In this document: positions 52,022 to 59,837 of the stretch, one piece after another
How the letters are laid out: each line of letters begins with the position of its first letter
Numbering within the stretch: the first letter of the stretch is position 1
Assembly: GCF_036231945.1 (NCBI RefSeq)
Contig: NZ_CP109599.1
Coordinates: forward strand, 62,001-126,000
DNA length: 64,000 nt
From: Streptomyces sp. NBC_01429
GTDB taxonomy: Bacteria > Actinomycetota > Actinomycetes > Streptomycetales > Streptomycetaceae
Reading direction: 5' to 3'
Translations under genes and position numbers: made by a program
Notes under the pieces: generated by a model
Database searches by the model: none
Seen by the model: only the letters and a program-made list of their open reading frames with translations
Told to the model about the DNA's origin: nothing

Positions 52022-52062
52022 TCGCGGCGGCCCGCCGAAGCGGGCCGCCGGGGTGATCAGCC
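52017..52062. terminator. bidirectional terminator spanning both stop codons
   Basis: Outer arms GGCTGATC (52017-52024) and GATCAGCC (52055-52062) enclose a second perfect stem GGCGGCCCGC/GCGGGCCGCC with a CGAA tetraloop (52036-52039). The stops of the epoxide-hydrolase-like gene and rocD lie inside the outer arms. Confidence 0.88.
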
Positions 52063-53301
52063 GAGCACGCGGGCGAGCGCGTCCAGCGCGGACTCGATCT
52101 CCTCGCCGGTGATGGTCAGCGGCGGAGCGAACCGGATGGTGGAGCCGTGGGTGTCCTTCACCAGGATGCCTTCCCCGGCCAGGCGTTCGCTGATCTCACG
52201 GCCCGTGCCGACGGCCGGGTCGACATCGACGCCGGCCCACAGGCCGCGGCTGCGGTAGCTCGTCACACCCTTGCCCACCAGGGAGGCCAGACCGGCGTCG
52301 AGGACCGTGCCCAGCTCCCTGGCGCGCCGCTGGTACTCACCGGTTTCGAGCAGCGCGACCACGGCGGAACCGACCGCGGCGGCCAGCGGGTTGCCGCCGA
52401 AGGTGGAGCCGTGCTCGCCGGGGTGCAGAACGCCCAGGACGTCACGGTCGGCCAGCACCGCGGAGACGGGCACGATGCCGCCGCCGAGCGCCTTGCCCAG
52501 GAGCAGCATGTCGGGGTGCACGTTCTCGTGCTGGACGGCGAGGGTCGTGCCGGTGCGGCCCAGTCCCGACTGGATCTCGTCGGCGATGAACAGGACGTTT
52601 GTGCGCCGGGTGAGTTCGCGTACGCCCGTGAGATAGCCGTCGGAGGGGATGATGACGCCCGCCTCGCCCTGGATCGGCTCGATGAGGACGGCCGCGGTGT
52701 TCTCGTCGATCGCCGCTTCGAGGGCCGCGAGGTCGTCGTAGGGCACGATCCGGAAGCCGGGGGTGAACGGGCCGAAGCCGCCGCGCGCCACCTCGTCGTC
52801 GGAGAAGCTGACGATGGTGGTCGTCCGGCCGTGGAAGTTCCCGGCGGCCACGATGATGGTGGCCCGGTCCTGGGCGACGCCCTTGACCTCGTACGCCCAC
52901 TTGCGGGCGACCTTGACGGCGCTCTCCACCGCCTCGGCGCCGGTGTTCATCGGCAGGGTCATCTCCAGCCCCACCAGCGCGGACAGCGACTCGGCGAATG
53001 CGGCGAGCCGGTCGTTGTGGAAGGCCCGGGAGGTGAGGGTGACCTCGTCGAGCTGGCGCTTGGCCGCCTCGATCAGCGCGGGGTGCCGGTGGCCGAAGTT
53101 GAGGGCCGAGTAGCCGGCCAGCATGTCGAGGTAGCGGCGCCCCTCGACGTCCTCGACCCACGCGCCCTCGGCGCGGGCGACGACCACGGGCAGCGGGTGG
53201 TAGTTGTGCGCGAGGGCGGCCTCGTCGGCGCGGATCAGCTCCGCCGACGTACGCGGCGCGGCGGTGGCGGCGGTTACGGGGGCGGCAGCGGTGTACGTCA
53301 T
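52057..53301 (-). CDS. rocD: ornithine-oxo-acid transaminase
   Basis: 414 residues, class III aminotransferase. Signatures are DVEGRRYLDMLAGYSALNFG, LPMNTGAEAVESAVKVARKW, NFHGRTTTIVSFS, FIADEIQSGLGRTG (PLP-ring Asp), and LLGKALGGGIVPVSAVL with the Schiff-base Lys. It converts ornithine to glutamate semialdehyde. Its ATG overlaps the DDAH stop by 4 nt, so the two are translationally coupled; ornithine/citrulline metabolism links them. Confidence 0.95.
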   Translation of the reverse strand: MTYTAAAPVTAATAAPRTSAELIRADEAALAHNYHPLPVVVARAEGAWVEDVEGRRYLDMLAGYSALNFGHRHPALIEAAKRQLDEVTLTSRAFHNDRLAAFAESLSALVGLEMTLPMNTGAEAVESAVKVARKWAYEVKGVAQDRATIIVAAGNFHGRTTTIVSFSDDEVARGGFGPFTPGFRIVPYDDLAALEAAIDENTAAVLIEPIQGEAGVIIPSDGYLTGVRELTRRTNVLFIADEIQSGLGRTGTTLAVQHENVHPDMLLLGKALGGGIVPVSAVLADRDVLGVLHPGEHGSTFGGNPLAAAVGSAVVALLETGEYQRRARELGTVLDAGLASLVGKGVTSYRSRGLWAGVDVDPAVGTGREISERLAGEGILVKDTHGSTIRFAPPLTITGEEIESALDALARVLG

Positions 53302-54119
53302 GGGGTACGGACCTCCTGGGTGCAGCACTTGATTCCGCCGCCCGCCTTGTGGAACTCGGACAGGTCGACGGGGACGGGGACATATCCGTGCCGGGCGAGG
53401 CCGTCGATGAGGCCGGTGGCGCGCGGCGAGATGAACACGTGGCGTCCGTCGGAGACGGAGTTCAGCCCGAAGGCCATGGCGTCGTCCGCGGTGGCGGTGA
53501 CGGCGTCGGGGAAGAGGCGGCGCAGGACCTCGCGGCTCCCGGGCGAGAACGCCTCGGGGTAGTAGGCGACGTTCTCGTCGTCCAGGGCGAACAGCGCGGT
53601 GTCCAGGTGGTAGAAGTACGGGTCGGTGAGGTGGAGGCTGACCGTGGGGACGCCGAAGAACTCCTGCGCCTCCTGGTGCGCGGGAACCGTCGTACGGAAT
53701 CCGGTGCCCGCCAGGATCAGTCCGGCGACGGGGACGAGATCTCCCTCCCCCTCGCAGACCGGGCCGGGCTCGGGTTCGTGCACGTCGAAGCCCGCCGCCT
53801 TGAACCAGGTCGCGTACGCGGCCGATTCGGGCTGCCGCTGCACGGCGTGGAACCGGGCGCGCAGGACCTTGCCGTCGAGGACCAGCGCCGCGTTGGCGGC
53901 GAACACCATGTCGGGCAGGCCGGCGACGGGGTCGGCGCTCTCCACGGTGTGGCCGGCCTCGCGGTAGGCGCGCACCAGCGCGTCCCACTGGGTACGGGCC
54001 AGGACGGTGTCGACCGGCGCGTTCTCGCGCATCCAGGGGTTGATGGCATACGTGACGTCGAAATGCGTGGGCGCGCAGGTGAGATAGCGCCGGGGACGTG
54101 ACACGCGTACGGGCGGCAC
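53298..54119 (-). CDS. dimethylarginine dimethylaminohydrolase-like amidinotransferase
   Basis: 273 residues from a GTG after GAGGAG. It has the guanidino-modifying fold: YLTCAPTHFDVTYAINPWM, LPDMVFAANAALVLDG, FHLDTALF-type region (YFYHLDTALFALDDENVAY) with the catalytic His, and the terminal GGGIKCCTQEVRTP with the nucleophilic Cys. It hydrolyses methylarginines or arginine-like compounds to citrulline. Second gene of an Lrp-DDAH-rocD unit. Confidence 0.9.
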   Translation of the reverse strand: MPPVRVSRPRRYLTCAPTHFDVTYAINPWMRENAPVDTVLARTQWDALVRAYREAGHTVESADPVAGLPDMVFAANAALVLDGKVLRARFHAVQRQPESAAYATWFKAAGFDVHEPEPGPVCEGEGDLVPVAGLILAGTGFRTTVPAHQEAQEFFGVPTVSLHLTDPYFYHLDTALFALDDENVAYYPEAFSPGSREVLRRLFPDAVTATADDAMAFGLNSVSDGRHVFISPRATGLIDGLARHGYVPVPVDLSEFHKAGGGIKCCTQEVRTP

Positions 54120-54231
54120 GCGGCTCTCCTCTCGTTGCCGGGGGATGTTCTCAACGATAGGAACCGCGGGTGGTGGCAGCCAAGGATCAAGGATTGCGTG
54201 TACGCGCAAGAGTGTTGCGTGGTGGGGCCAT

Positions 54232-54768
54232 TCAGCGGCTGATCGTTCCATTCGGCGGTGTGCCGGGCTGATCGGCGGGCGGCACGGCCGGGAAATCGGC
54301 GGGGGAACCGGCCTCGGGGCTGTTGGGCAGCAGATGCGTCAGGACGATGAAGCTGTTGGTCCTGGTGACGAACGGCTCGGTCCTGATCCGCTCCAGCACC
54401 TCCTCGAAATGCTGGATGTCGGCGGCCCTGATGTGCAGCAGCGCGTCGGCTCCCCCGGTCACGGTCACCGCCGCCACGACCTCGGGGTAGGTGCGCGCGA
54501 CCTCGGCGATGCGCCGGGGCGGGGCCGCGGCGTCGCAGAAGATCTCGACGTACGCCTCGGTGCGCCAGCCGAGGGCGGAGGGCCGCACGATGGTGGTGAA
54601 GCCGGTGATCACTTCATGGTCGCGCAGCCGGTCGACGCGCCGTTTGACGGCGGGCGCCGAGAGCCCGATCGCCTGGCCGATCTCGGTGAAGCTGGTCCTG
54701 GCGTTGGCGACGAGCGCGGCGAGGATCCGCCGGTCGAGTTCGTCGAGCACCGGCTGCTGGTACGGCAT
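54232..54768 (-). CDS. Lrp/AsnC family regulator
   Basis: 178 residues. The N-terminal winged helix has LDRRILAALVANARTSFTEI and GLSAPAVKRRVDRLRDHEVI. The C-terminal RAM ligand domain includes EAYVEIFCDAAAPPRRIAEV and VTVTGGADALLHIRAAD. Located 112 nt upstream of the DDAH-rocD pair on the same strand, it probably responds to arginine or ornithine. ATG at 54768 with GGAGG upstream; an ATG at 54795 is less likely. The C-terminus is Pro-rich. Confidence 0.93.
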   Translation of the reverse strand: MPYQQPVLDELDRRILAALVANARTSFTEIGQAIGLSAPAVKRRVDRLRDHEVITGFTTIVRPSALGWRTEAYVEIFCDAAAPPRRIAEVARTYPEVVAAVTVTGGADALLHIRAADIQHFEEVLERIRTEPFVTRTNSFIVLTHLLPNSPEAGSPADFPAVPPADQPGTPPNGTISR

Positions 54769-55032
54769 GGGAGCCTCCGCCTCGTGGTCGCGCACGCAGT
54801 GATCGTAAGCCCAGGTGCGGGGCGGTCCGTACGGGCGTCGGCGCGACCGGCCGGTCCAAGGCGCGGCGCGGACGGGCCACTTCGCCCCGTGCGGCCGGGC
54901 GGACCCGCGGGGGGGGCGGCCCGGGTGGTGCCGACGGCGCCCGCCGGCGCCGCGGTCACCACCCGGGCCGCTTCCGGATCCTGGCGGGCTCGCCCGCGCT
55001 GACCGGCACGACCGTCGGCGTGGAGCGGGGAC

Positions 55033-55416
55033 TCAGCGGCGGCAGAAGTCCACGGGCGCCAGGTTCTGCACGTAGCGGGCGGCGACATAGCCGGTCCAGC
55101 CGTCCCCGAGCCGGTACCAGAGGTCATTGCCGTCCACGTTCTCGCCGCGGACCTTGCAGGACAACGGGACGACGGCGCCCGGCTGGAGGACGCCCAGGGA
55201 CGGCGAGCCGCTCGTCGCCCGCTCCCGGATGTGCAGCGGGAGCCGGGAGACGACCTTGCCCTTGGGCAGGGCCGCGGGCGCGGCGGCGACGAGCCCCGTG
55301 GCGGTGTCGGGAGTGCCGTCCGCGAGGGCGGGGGTGGCGGCGAGGGCTCCAGATCCGGCGATGAGGGCGGCGGCGAGGACGGCGGTGACGCGGTGGTTGA
55401 TGCGGAGCTTGTGCAC
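55033..55416 (-). CDS. small secreted SH3b-domain protein
   Basis: 127 residues. The signal peptide is VTAVLAALIAGSGALA-like (residues about 9-32, cleavage after ALA). The mature part carries a bacterial SH3 fold: LPLHIRERATSGSPSLGVL, VVPLSCKVRGENVDGNDLW, YRLGDGWTGYVAARYV. Two Cys residues may form a disulfide. Such proteins are secreted or wall-associated in Streptomyces; function unknown. Confidence 0.87.
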   Translation of the reverse strand: MHKLRINHRVTAVLAAALIAGSGALAATPALADGTPDTATGLVAAAPAALPKGKVVSRLPLHIRERATSGSPSLGVLQPGAVVPLSCKVRGENVDGNDLWYRLGDGWTGYVAARYVQNLAPVDFCRR

Positions 55417-55528
55417 GATTGCCTCTTTCCCTTTTGGGTGTTACCTCCTTATGACATGGCCAACGTCGCGTTCGCCAGACTGAAACGGCATCCTCACCCG
55501 GATGAGGCATTTTTCCGTTACGGGCCGC

Positions 55529-56458
55529 TCATCCGCCGGAACCGGCCACCGGGACCGTCCGGCGGTGGCGCCGCAGGATGGCGACGGCCGCCGGGATCCT
55601 CGGCCGTACGCCGGCGCGCAGCAGCCGGGACCCGTGCGCCTGCGCCTCCTGGAGCAGGTGGGCGTACACGTCGAGTTGGGCCGCGATCATGGGCGCGTAG
55701 AGGGCGGGGACACCGGCCACGGCGGGCCTGGCCGCCGCGAGGTCGGCCCAGCACTTGGCGGCGGTACGGGACAGCAGCGCGCGCACCCGGACGGTGGCGC
55801 GCCCCTGCCGCAGCTCGTCCGGACCGACCCCGGCGGCCCGCAGGTCGGAGCGCGGCAGACAGACCCGGCCCGCGCGGAGATCCTCGGCCAGATCGGTCAG
55901 GAAGTCGATCCGCTGGATCGGTACGGCGAGCAGCCGCACGCTCTCCCGCAACCGCTCGTCGGACTCCTCGGGCCCGGCGAGGACGGCGCCGATCAGCATC
56001 AGTCCGGGCAGGACGTACTCGTCGACGTAGGCCAGGAAGTCGGGCTCGCCGGCGAAGCCGGTGAAGTACAGATCGGCCGGGGCCGCCCGGAAGAAGTCGT
56101 CGACGCAAGCGGCCAGTCGCGGATGGGCGCGGACGGTGTGCCACAGCGGCGCGAGGTCGCCGGCGGGGGCGCTCGGGGAGTCCAGCGCGCCGCGCACCCG
56201 CGCCTCGTAGCGCGCGAACCGGGCGGCCCGCACCTCGACGGGCGCCCGGCCGTCCTGGTCGAGCAGTTCGTCGCAGGTGTGCATGAACGACACAGCGGCC
56301 ACCACGTGCACCGCCGTCGCGGGCGGCAGCAGCAACCGCAGGGCGGCGTACTGGGCGGGCGCGTAGCGGGCCAGTCGCGTCGCCTGCCGCGTGTAGCTCT
56401 CACGCAGCCCCGGTTCGCGCACTCCGGCCTCCGTCAGCCCGCGCCGCCAGCCGTTCAT
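55529..56458 (-). CDS. squalene/phytoene synthase-family protein
   Basis: 309 residues. It has an all-alpha trans-isoprenyl-diphosphate synthase fold: YAALRLLLPPATAVHVV, the first Asp-rich site HTCDELLDQD, and the second site FLTDLAEDLRAGRVCLP, corresponding to the DLxEDxxxGRxYxP motif. It would join or cyclise prenyl diphosphates. It is divergent from a cis-prenyltransferase gene across a spacer with an 18-bp-stem hairpin, which suggests a small isoprenoid locus. No carotenoid or hopanoid genes are adjacent, so the product is unknown. Confidence 0.87.
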   Translation of the reverse strand: MNGWRRGLTEAGVREPGLRESYTRQATRLARYAPAQYAALRLLLPPATAVHVVAAVSFMHTCDELLDQDGRAPVEVRAARFARYEARVRGALDSPSAPAGDLAPLWHTVRAHPRLAACVDDFFRAAPADLYFTGFAGEPDFLAYVDEYVLPGLMLIGAVLAGPEESDERLRESVRLLAVPIQRIDFLTDLAEDLRAGRVCLPRSDLRAAGVGPDELRQGRATVRVRALLSRTAAKCWADLAAARPAVAGVPALYAPMIAAQLDVYAHLLQEAQAHGSRLLRAGVRPRIPAAVAILRRHRRTVPVAGSGG

Positions 56459-56559
56459 GCGATCTCCCTCGCTCGGGGCGGAGGTTGCCCGCGCGTCCGG
56501 GCAGGACGAACCGCAACCGCCGCACAACTACCTGATGTTACTATTGAGGTACGGAGAGT

Positions 56560-56601
56560 ATCCGATGCGTCCGGGCGCCGTGCCGCCCGGACGCATCGGA
56601 T
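56560..56601. repeat. 18-bp perfect-stem hairpin in divergent spacer
   Basis: The sequence at 56560-56577 (core CCGATGCGTCCGGGCG) is exactly complementary to 56584-56601, separated by CCGTGC. It lies between the divergent squalene-synthase-like and cis-prenyltransferase genes. Confidence 0.92.
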
Positions 56602-56610
56602 GCCCGCTCC

Positions 56611-56650
56611 CCGTATCCCGTGTTCCGTATCCCGTGTCCGTATCCCGTGT
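56611..56650. repeat. three tandem 13-bp repeats CCGTATCCCGTGT
   Basis: Copies begin at 56611, 56625 and 56638 (the first has one extra T). They sit between the hairpin and the GTG start of the cis-prenyltransferase gene. Confidence 0.88.
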
Positions 56651-56687
56651 CCCGTTCACAGACGCACCGGTCGGCGAAGGTGAGCCC

Positions 56688-57476
56688 GTGGTGATCCCTT
56701 CTGTTCCCACTGACCCCACGGAGCGGGCCCCCGGCCCCCGGCCGTGTCCGGACGACGGGCCGCCGCCGATCCCCGACGGGCGGCTGCCCGGTCATGTCGC
56801 CGTGGTGCTCGACGGCAACGGCCGCTGGGCGACCGGGCGCGGGCTGCCGCGTACCGAGGGCCACCGCGCGGGGGCGAAGGCCGTGCTCGACACGGTCGAC
56901 GGCGCGCTCCAGCTCGGGTTGCGGCATCTGTCGCTCTTCGCGTTCTCCACCGAGAACTGGCGGCGCGACCCGGCGGAGGTCGGTGAAGTGCTGCGGCTGA
57001 TCAACGGGTTCGCGACGGACCACGGTGACTGGCTGGACCGGCGGGGCGTGCGGGTCACCTGGTCCGGCGGTCGCGGCCGGATGGGCGCGGGGCTGCTCGG
57101 CGACCTGGACGCCCTCCAGGAGCGGACGGCGGGAAACGCCCGGCTGGAGATGACCGTATGGCTCAACTACGGTGCCCGCGACGAACTGTGGCGGGCGGCG
57201 AGGGAGCTGGCGCGGCAGAGCGCGGAGGGCCGGATCGACCCCGCGGACATCGACGCCCGCACTTTCGCCCGCTATCTGTACCGGCCGGATCTGCCGGACG
57301 TCGATCTGTTCATCCGTACCTCCGGGGAGCAGCGGCTGAGCAACTTCCTTCTGTGGCAGAGCGCTTACGCCGAACTGCTGTTCACCGAAACCCTCTGGCC
57401 GGACTTCGGACGTCATGACCTGTGGGCGGCGACGGTGGCGTACAGCCGTCGCGAACGGCGCTTCGGCGGGCACTGA
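56688..57476 (+). CDS. cis-prenyltransferase (UppS family)
   Basis: 262 residues from tandem GTG codons at 56688/56691 with GAAGGTGA upstream. Family motifs are complete: HVAVVLDGNGRWATGRGLPR (catalytic Asp), LSLFAFSTENWRRD, LEMTVWLNYGARDEL, and FIRTSGEQRLSNFLLWQSAY with the substrate-binding Arg-Ser pair. It elongates or condenses prenyl diphosphates in cis. Canonical undecaprenyl synthases are essential; a copy in this locus may be a specialised paralogue serving the neighbouring squalene-synthase-like enzyme. Confidence 0.92.
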   Translation: MVIPSVPTDPTERAPGPRPCPDDGPPPIPDGRLPGHVAVVLDGNGRWATGRGLPRTEGHRAGAKAVLDTVDGALQLGLRHLSLFAFSTENWRRDPAEVGEVLRLINGFATDHGDWLDRRGVRVTWSGGRGRMGAGLLGDLDALQERTAGNARLEMTVWLNYGARDELWRAARELARQSAEGRIDPADIDARTFARYLYRPDLPDVDLFIRTSGEQRLSNFLLWQSAYAELLFTETLWPDFGRHDLWAATVAYSRRERRFGGH

Positions 57477-57584
57477 TCCGACGGCCCCCGCCTGTCCCGT
57501 CCCCGTCCCGTCCCTGGCTCGTTTTTCCCGTTCCACCGTTTCCCGTTCCCCGTTCCCCGTTCCCCAACGTGTTGAGGCGGCACC

Positions 57585-58988
57585 ATGAGCGACATCCCCG
57601 GCCAGTCGGGCCCCGGCACCGCGCCCGACGCCCTTCCGCTCCCCGGACCCGACTCGGTCGCCTGGCGGTATGTCGGGCAGTGGCGGCTGCTGACCGTCCT
57701 GGGCCGGGCCCTGGTGCTGGAGACGGCCCATCCGGTGGTGGGCGCGGGCGTCGAGGCGTTCTCGACGTACCGCTACCACCCGTGGCGCCGGGCCCAGCAG
57801 ACCCTGCTCAGTCTCCAGCGGATCGTGTATCTCGACGTGCGGGGGCGGGAGAAGGAGGCGGCCAGGCTGGTGCGGCTGCACCGGCACATCAAGGGCGTGG
57901 ACGGCGCGGGCCGTTCCTTCGACGCGCTCGACCCGGAGGCCAAGGCGTGGGTCCATCTCACCCTGTTCGAGGCGATCGTGACGATGTGCCGGGCCGGCGG
58001 GGATCCGCTCACGGCGCGCGACGAGGAGCTGCTGTACGAGGAGTGGCGGGCCTACGGCCGGGTGGTCGGGCTGGGTGACGAGGTGATGCCCGCCGATGTC
58101 GCCGCGTTCTGGGTGTACTTCGAGCGGATGACCAGCGAGCGGCTCGACGCCACGGGCGGGCTGCGCGGGCTGCTCTCGGCCCTGGCCGGCGACTTCCCTC
58201 CCCCGGAGCAGCTCGATTTCCTGCCCGCGCCGCTCTGGCGGGCGGTGCGCGGTACGGCGGCGCGCGCGTATGTCGACATGACGGCCGCGCTGCTCTCCCC
58301 CGCGCTGCGGGAGCGGCTCGGTCTGCGGCCGGGTCCCGCCGGGCCGGCGATCGCCGCCGTGGTGTGCCGGGCGGCCGGGCTGCTCGACCGGATCGCGCCG
58401 CCCCGGCTGCGCTACATGCCGGTGGCGGCCACGGCGATCGCCGCCGAGCTTGAACTCAGGCGCAGTCTGACGCGCCGTGCCGCGCGGCCGGCGGCAGCGG
58501 TCCCCGAGCTGTTCGACCGGATTCTGGACCAGACCGGCGACGGGTTCGTCAGCTGGGCCGATCTCGCGGCGGTGGCGCGGGTGGTGGCGGTCCGGCTGGA
58601 GGTGGACGAGGCCACGGAGACGGCCCTCTACGACGCCTTCCACACCTGGTGGCTGGAGCTGCGCGCCGGATCGGACACGGACGGCGACGGGCTGATCAGC
58701 CGGGAGGAGTACGCGCGGACGGACCCGGGCGGCGCGGCGCTGCGGGCCGCGATGGACACCGTGGCCGCCGCCGTGGACCGGGACGGCGACGGCTTCGTCG
58801 ACCAGGCCGAGTACGCCCATCTGCTCGGCGGCGGTGGGCACGGGCCGGAGCTGCTGGAGAGCTTCCGGCGGCTGGACACCGACGGGGACGGCCGGGTCAC
58901 GGTCGCGGAGTTCGCGGCGGGGCTCGGCGCGTTCTTCGCGGGCCGCGCCGACTCCCCGGTCGGCCGCCGCCTGCTGGGCCGGGCCTGA
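57585..58988 (+). CDS. MpaB-type DUF2236 oxygenase fused to four EF-hands
   Basis: 467 residues. Residues about 20-290 form a DUF2236/oxygenase-MpaB domain (WRLLTVLGRALVLETAHPVV, STYRYHPWRRAQQTL, HLTLFEAIVTMCRAGGDPL, with His likely binding heme or iron). The C-terminal 160 residues contain four EF-hand-like loops: DQTGDGFVSWADL, DTDGDGLISREEY, DRDGDGFVDQAEY and DTDGDGRVTVAEF, as in calerythrin-like calcium proteins. It appears to be a calcium-linked oxygenase, probably acting on the adjacent prenyl product. It follows the cis-prenyltransferase by 108 nt. Confidence 0.88.
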   Translation: MSDIPGQSGPGTAPDALPLPGPDSVAWRYVGQWRLLTVLGRALVLETAHPVVGAGVEAFSTYRYHPWRRAQQTLLSLQRIVYLDVRGREKEAARLVRLHRHIKGVDGAGRSFDALDPEAKAWVHLTLFEAIVTMCRAGGDPLTARDEELLYEEWRAYGRVVGLGDEVMPADVAAFWVYFERMTSERLDATGGLRGLLSALAGDFPPPEQLDFLPAPLWRAVRGTAARAYVDMTAALLSPALRERLGLRPGPAGPAIAAVVCRAAGLLDRIAPPRLRYMPVAATAIAAELELRRSLTRRAARPAAAVPELFDRILDQTGDGFVSWADLAAVARVVAVRLEVDEATETALYDAFHTWWLELRAGSDTDGDGLISREEYARTDPGGAALRAAMDTVAAAVDRDGDGFVDQAEYAHLLGGGGHGPELLESFRRLDTDGDGRVTVAEFAAGLGAFFAGRADSPVGRRLLGRA

Positions 58989-59015
58989 CCGGGGAGGCGC
59001 GCGGCGCGCTCAGGC
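58983..59015. terminator. possible bidirectional terminator
   Basis: GCCTGA (58983-58988) and TCAGGC (59010-59015) pair, with GC-rich inner sequence. They contain the stop codons of the two convergent genes. The stem is short, so confidence is limited. Confidence 0.5.
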
Positions 59016-59837
59016 TCCGTCGACCACCACGGCGAGGTCGTTGTCGACGGTGTAGTACGGCCGTACGGTCGACCCGTCGAGATCCGCTGACGGGTAGACG
59101 AAGACGGTCTTGCGGTCCGCCACGTCGTCCAGCAGCCGGCCCAGCCGGATCCGGGGGCCGTCCGGTGCGGGGTGGACGAAGACGTCCCAGAAGGAGCGCC
59201 GCGGCTCACCGCCCGCACCGCGCTCGTCCAGCAGGTCGCGGTAGGCCGCGGTGAGGGAGAAGCCGTGGCCGCCGTCGTGGTGGACCGCGCCCTCCCGTAC
59301 GGCGTGGTTCTTGCCCCGGCGGACCAGCCGCACCGTCGCACCGTCGCCGAACCGGGCGCCGAAGAGGCGTCCGCGTACCGTCATCGAGTCGCCGGAGACG
59401 CGGATCGTGTCTATCTCGGCGTGCGGGGTGCGCAGCCAGGCCCTGACGGCGAAGAAGCCGTCCTGGGTGGTGTACGGGACACGGACGGCCAGGGGCATCG
59501 GCGTGCGGCCGGGGTCGCGGACGGGCTGGAGGGCGCGCAGATCGAGCAGGCCGGGCAGGAGCCGTTGGCGTGCTTCGCCGGTCCCGTCCAGAACGTAGGC
59601 GTCCCAGCGGCCCTCGGCGAGGTGCGGGCGGGGTTCCACGACGGCGCGCCAGCGGCCCTCCGCCAGGGGGCGCAGCTCAAGCGTGTGCCCCTCGTCCCCG
59701 GGGCGGCCCTTCTTCGGGCGCGGGAGCAGCAGCAGCCGGGGGCGCTGGGCGGCTGGCAGGGCGATGTCCACGGTGAGCCGGCCCTCCCGGTCCGCCAGGC
59801 AGTCGGCGCGGGGGCTCTCGGAGCGGTCCTTGCTCAT
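59010..59837 (-). CDS. uncharacterised beta-rich protein paired with a glycosyltransferase
   Basis: 275 residues, no signal or membrane segment. Mostly beta-strand-like (LTVDIALPAAQRPRLLLLP, GRWRAVVEPRPHLAEGRWDA, DTIRVSGDSMTVRGRLFGA, KTVFVYPSADLDGSTVRPYY), possibly two Ig/beta-sandwich units. I do not recognise a named family. Its ATG overlaps the stop of the upstream GT4 gene by 4 nt (ATGA), so the two are made together and it probably helps glycan assembly or binding. Confidence 0.72.
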   Translation of the reverse strand: MSKDRSESPRADCLADREGRLTVDIALPAAQRPRLLLLPRPKKGRPGDEGHTLELRPLAEGRWRAVVEPRPHLAEGRWDAYVLDGTGEARQRLLPGLLDLRALQPVRDPGRTPMPLAVRVPYTTQDGFFAVRAWLRTPHAEIDTIRVSGDSMTVRGRLFGARFGDGATVRLVRRGKNHAVREGAVHHDGGHGFSLTAAYRDLLDERGAGGEPRRSFWDVFVHPAPDGPRIRLGRLLDDVADRKTVFVYPSADLDGSTVRPYYTVDNDLAVVVDGA

